This document shows, piece by piece, positions 37,436 to 40,630 of a stretch of DNA of 40,630 nucleotides. Under the pieces are notes generated by a model. That model ran no database searches, had not been told where the DNA came from, and saw nothing but the letters and a program-made list of their open reading frames with translations. The stretch's first letter is position 1; every line of letters starts with the position of its first letter. Position numbers and translations under genes: made by a program. This DNA is from VFZS01 sp964353255 (lineage in GTDB: Bacteria; Acidobacteriota; Terriglobia; Bryobacterales; Bryobacteraceae): NCBI GenBank assembly GCA_964353255.1, contig CAYGVJ010000036.1:1-40630 (forward strand), read 5' to 3'.

Positions 37436-40400
37436 TTGAGAACGCTTGTGCGTAACGTGTTTCTTTCAGTTGTTTTGCTGGCGCCGGCCGCAGCGCAGAC
37501 CACCGGCGCCATCGAGGGTATCCTGCGGGATCCTTCCGGAGCCGTGGTGGCGGAGGCACCGGTGCGTATCCGCGAAACCGGGACGTCGGCCACGCGCGAC
37601 CTGTCCGCCGACAGCACCGGCTACTACCAGGCCCTCCGCCTGGCCCCCGGGACCTACGAGATCACCGTGTCGCGCCCAGGTTTTCGAGAACAGGTGCGGC
37701 ACGGCGTTGCGCTGGAAGCGGGCGCCGCCGTCCGGGTGGACTTCACTCTGGAACTGGGCGAAGCCCGCGACCGCGTGGTGGTGACCGCGGAGGCTTCCCC
37801 GGTCAGCTTCAGCCCGGCCGGCTGGGGGGGATGGATCCGGCAGGAGGAACTCGAGTGGCTGCCCCAGGACGGCCGGGACGTTTTCGGGCTCTCCGGCCAG
37901 CAGCCGGAGGTGAACCTGATCCGCATTGCCGACCGCAGCGTGAACCGCGGGCCGGGATTGAAGATCTCCGTGAAAGGCGCGCGACCCACCCAGAACAGCT
38001 TCCTGCTGGACGGCATCCAGATCAACGACGCGGCGAGCTCGGTGGCGGCCAGCGCCTCCGGAAGCACCCTGGGCGTCGAGGGCATCCGCGAAGTCCGCGT
38101 GGTCACCAGCCCGTTCAGCGCCGAATACGGGCGCGCTGCCGGCGCCGTTTTCACGGCCGTCTCGAAGTCCGGGGCTAACGAGTTCCACGGCAGCCTCTAC
38201 GAGTTCCTGCACCACAACGCGCTGGATGCCAGGAACTTCTTCGATAACCCCGCCGAGCCGATGCCGCCGCTGCGCCGCAACCAGTTCGGCGGCCTGCTGG
38301 GCGGACCGCTGCGTCGCAACAGTCTGTTCTTCCTGGCCGACTACGAGGCGCTGCGAGAGACCTTCAGCCAGACGCTGCGGCCCAGCGTGCCCACCTTGGA
38401 GGCGCGTCGGGGCATCCTGCCCGGCGCGGGCGGAGGGACCCGCATCGTGGATGTCTCCCCCAAGGTGCGCCCCTACCTCGATCTATATCCGCTGCCCAAC
38501 GGACGCGACTTCGGTGACGGCACGGCGGAGTTTGTTAACGAATCGGTGCGCCAGACTCGCGAGGACTACGTGGCCGGCAAGCTGGACTGGCTGGTGTCGC
38601 CTGCCTGGCGCCTAGCCGGCCGCTACACCTTTGATGACGCCGCCCGCGGGGCCCCCGACCCGCTGCAGATCTGGCGGTTCCCGAGCGACAGCCGGTACCA
38701 GTTCGTCCACACCGAGGCCCAGCACCTGGTTTCCCCGCGTACCATTCACACGCTGCGCGCCGGGTTCAGCAGGGTCCGCAATGAGGAGCTGAGTGAAACG
38801 CGCCCCGACATCCCCGCGTCGTTGTCCTTCGTGGCAGGCCGCCCTCTGGGATCCATCCAAGTGGCCGGCTTGGCCGACATGGGCGGATCAATCGCCAGGA
38901 CACGCCCCCGCCGGCATCTATCCAGCGATTTCCAGCTCAATGACGAGCTGGTTCACACCCGCGGCCGTCACACCCTCCGCCTGGGCGGGGCCTTCAATCA
39001 CCTGGCCTTCAGCCAGGTTTCGGACTTCAGCGCCATCGGCCACTACACGTTCAACTCTCTGGCGGAGTTCCTGGGAGCCCAGCCCCGCTCCGGCGAGGTG
39101 ATGGCGCCGGGTTCCGACACCGATAGAAAGTGGCGGCAGAACCAGTTCTTCGCCTACGCGCAGGAAGAGTGCCGGGCGAGCTCCCGGCTGAGCTTCGGCC
39201 TGGGAGTGCGCTACGAGTTCGCTTCCACGCCCTCCGAGGTCAATGGCAAGGTGTCCACGCTGCGCGACCCCTGGCGCGACAGCGCCGTCACCATCGGAGG
39301 GCCGGTGTATCGCAACCCGGCGGCCCGCAACTTCGCGCCGCGCGTTTCGCTGGCAGCGGACCCGTTCGGCTCGGGACGCACGGCGGTGCGGGCCGGCGCC
39401 GGGATCTTCTACGATCTGCTCGGTGTCCGCGAGCTGGTCGTGGCCGGCGCGCGGATGCCGCCTTTCTTCAACCGCCTCAGCGTGACTCGGCCGTCGTTCC
39501 CGGACCTGCTCGCGGCCGCCGGCAACGCCTCTCCCACCTTGGCTCCCGAAACCCTGGACTACTATCTGCAGCAGCCCTACGCGGCGCAGTGGCAGCTCCT
39601 CGTGGAGCACCAGCTCGGCTCCACGACCGTCGTTCGGATCAGTTACACCGGTACCCGCGGCGCTCACCTGGTGGGATACCTGGGCAATGTCAACACCGCG
39701 CGTCCGCAGGTCTTGCCCGATGGCCGCATCTTCTTCGCGGCGGACGGCGCCAGAATCAACCCCGCCTTCGGACAGATCTCCGTACGCCGCACCCAGTTCA
39801 ACTCCTTCTACCACGGCCTCTCGGTGGGCCTCGAACGCAAGTGGCGCGGCGGGGTGGGCTTTGGTCTAAACTACGCCTGGAGCAAGTCCATCGACGAAAC
39901 CTCCTCCCTGGTCACGATGGACTACGCCAACAGCGACGGCATTCCGACGGTGTTCAACTACCGGCAGAACCGGGGCCCCTCGGATTTCGACCTGCGCCAT
40001 GTCTTCAACGCCAGCCTCTCCTACCGCCTGCCGGCGTGGGGGCGCGGCGCCGGCCGGCGCTGGCTGGGCGGCTGGGAGATTCATGCCCTCAGCAAGCTCC
40101 AGACCGGACATCCCTTCGCCCCTTCGGTCGGCTTCGATCAGGCCCGCTTGCTGCCCAGTCGTCTCGACATGGGACAACGTCCGAACTTCATTGGCAAACC
40201 CGGCGACCGCATCGTGCTAGGCGACCCGGCGCGCTACTTCGACCCTCTGGCTTTCGGGCTGCCCGAGGCCGGTTTCCTGGGCAATTTGGGACGGGGCACG
40301 CTCGCCGGCCCCGGCCTGTTCACCGCGGACGCCAGCCTGCACAAGACCCTCTGGCAGACCGAGCGTCACAACCTGCGCCTGCGTGTGGAAGCGTTCAACG

Positions 40401-40543
40401 CGACCAACCACCCGAACTTCAAGACCCCCTCCGGCTTGGCCCTGTTCGACAGCACCCTCGGCCGCTTGGGCACGGCCGGCCGCATCACCGAAACCAGCAC
40501 CCCTTCGCGGCAAGTGCAGTTGGCGCTGAAATGGGCCTTCTAA
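37436..40543 (+). CDS. TonB-dependent receptor of the array, copy 2
   Basis: The 1035-residue receptor has a signal peptide (NVFLSVVLLAPAAAQTTG), a carboxypeptidase-regulatory domain (GILRDPSGAVVAEAPVRI ... GYYQALRLAPGTYEI), a plug (FLLDGIQINDAASSV; RVVTSPFSAEYGRAAGAVF) and a barrel ending RQVQLALKWAF. It is a paralogue of the minus-strand receptor at 24632. TTG 37436 is four bases after the binding-protein stop and equivalent to the TTG of that paralogue; GTG 37448 is the alternative. The final 13 bases overlap the start of the fourth enzyme gene, so the pair is translationally coupled. The substrate is unknown. Confidence 0.9.
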   Translation: MRTLVRNVFLSVVLLAPAAAQTTGAIEGILRDPSGAVVAEAPVRIRETGTSATRDLSADSTGYYQALRLAPGTYEITVSRPGFREQVRHGVALEAGAAVRVDFTLELGEARDRVVVTAEASPVSFSPAGWGGWIRQEELEWLPQDGRDVFGLSGQQPEVNLIRIADRSVNRGPGLKISVKGARPTQNSFLLDGIQINDAASSVAASASGSTLGVEGIREVRVVTSPFSAEYGRAAGAVFTAVSKSGANEFHGSLYEFLHHNALDARNFFDNPAEPMPPLRRNQFGGLLGGPLRRNSLFFLADYEALRETFSQTLRPSVPTLEARRGILPGAGGGTRIVDVSPKVRPYLDLYPLPNGRDFGDGTAEFVNESVRQTREDYVAGKLDWLVSPAWRLAGRYTFDDAARGAPDPLQIWRFPSDSRYQFVHTEAQHLVSPRTIHTLRAGFSRVRNEELSETRPDIPASLSFVAGRPLGSIQVAGLADMGGSIARTRPRRHLSSDFQLNDELVHTRGRHTLRLGGAFNHLAFSQVSDFSAIGHYTFNSLAEFLGAQPRSGEVMAPGSDTDRKWRQNQFFAYAQEECRASSRLSFGLGVRYEFASTPSEVNGKVSTLRDPWRDSAVTIGGPVYRNPAARNFAPRVSLAADPFGSGRTAVRAGAGIFYDLLGVRELVVAGARMPPFFNRLSVTRPSFPDLLAAAGNASPTLAPETLDYYLQQPYAAQWQLLVEHQLGSTTVVRISYTGTRGAHLVGYLGNVNTARPQVLPDGRIFFAADGARINPAFGQISVRRTQFNSFYHGLSVGLERKWRGGVGFGLNYAWSKSIDETSSLVTMDYANSDGIPTVFNYRQNRGPSDFDLRHVFNASLSYRLPAWGRGAGRRWLGGWEIHALSKLQTGHPFAPSVGFDQARLLPSRLDMGQRPNFIGKPGDRIVLGDPARYFDPLAFGLPEAGFLGNLGRGTLAGPGLFTADASLHKTLWQTERHNLRLRVEAFNATNHPNFKTPSGLALFDSTLGRLGTAGRITETSTPSRQVQLALKWAF

Positions 40544-40630
40544 GCAAGTTTGGCTACTACACCCGGATGGCCTCCGGGATCTACTCCCTGTTGCGGACTC
40601 CCCCGTACGCGGATCCGGATGGCATGATCC
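40531..40630 (+). CDS. PaaK-like adenylate-forming enzyme, copy 4, cut by window end
   Basis: ATG 40531 opens inside the end of the receptor gene and reads MGLLSKFGYYTRMASGIYSL then LRTPPYADPDGMI to the window edge. It matches the N-terminus of copies 1-3, and its last 60 or so bases are almost identical to those of copy 3. The array therefore continues beyond the window. Confidence 0.85.
   Translation, partial: MGLLSKFGYYTRMASGIYSLLRTPPYADPDGMI

Noticed and set aside
1..40630. CRISPR array or rRNA genes
   Set aside because: No regularly spaced short repeats and no rRNA-like sequence were seen anywhere in the window.

Overview
The window is high-GC bacterial DNA that most resembles Acidobacteriota, probably a Bryobacter/Solibacter-like lineage. 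This is inference from gene content. It has a large two-part MacB-like permease of the type common in acidobacteria, three Oar-like TonB-dependent receptors with an N-terminal carboxypeptidase-regulatory domain, a CRTAC1/ASPIC-UnbV protein paired with a TPR protein, and many toxin-antitoxin remnants. No rRNA gene or CRISPR array was seen; one complete tRNA is present.

Left part (1-11 kb): the 3' end of a RelE/ParE-type toxin, a short fused TssB-TssC-like type VI sheath protein followed by an FHA/sigma54 activator, then a three-gene minus-strand efflux operon (membrane-fusion protein, ATPase, permease). Housekeeping genes follow: tyrS and folP overlap by four bases, and mutM converges on folP.

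Middle part (11-24.6 kb): an accessory strip. A hicAB pair is followed by tRNA-Thr(CGT). A 47-bp copy of the 3' half of this tRNA lies about 2.9 kb downstream, which defines an integrase-less island. A shorter tRNA-3'-like segment inside it suggests two successive insertions. The island carries a solo HicB-type antitoxin, a Tat-exported TIGR04076-like protein, a DUF433/DUF5615 pair and a low-GC SHOCT membrane protein. Beyond it are a HEPN/MNT pair whose HEPN gene looks internally deleted, a beta-propeller protein, a TonB receptor, a CRTAC1 protein, a TPR protein, and an orphaned ParD antitoxin with a broken ParE, the latter bracketed by a 57-bp direct repeat.

Right part (24.6-40.6 kb): the most unusual region is a tandemly rearranged array. 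Its genes encode PaaK-like adenylate-forming enzymes (three complete copies of exactly 531 residues and the start of a fourth), NitT/TauT-type lipoprotein solute-binding proteins (three), large TonB-dependent receptors (two, plus the 26-codon tail of a third), one ABC ATPase and one ABC permease. Genes are joined by conserved overlaps: each enzyme stop overlaps a solute-binding-protein start by 11 bp, and the TonB stop overlaps the next enzyme start by 13 bp. Scars at two junctions show that a repeating unit enzyme - binding protein - TonB receptor was duplicated and partly deleted. The simplest reading is outer-membrane capture, periplasmic binding, ABC import and cytoplasmic activation of an unknown carboxylate or related molecule. 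The substrate cannot be told from the sequence.

A recurring regulatory feature is a -10-like hexamer only 6-8 bases before the start codon of several genes (tyrS, mutM, hicA, the TIGR04076 gene, the MNT gene, the beta-propeller gene), suggesting leaderless mRNAs.
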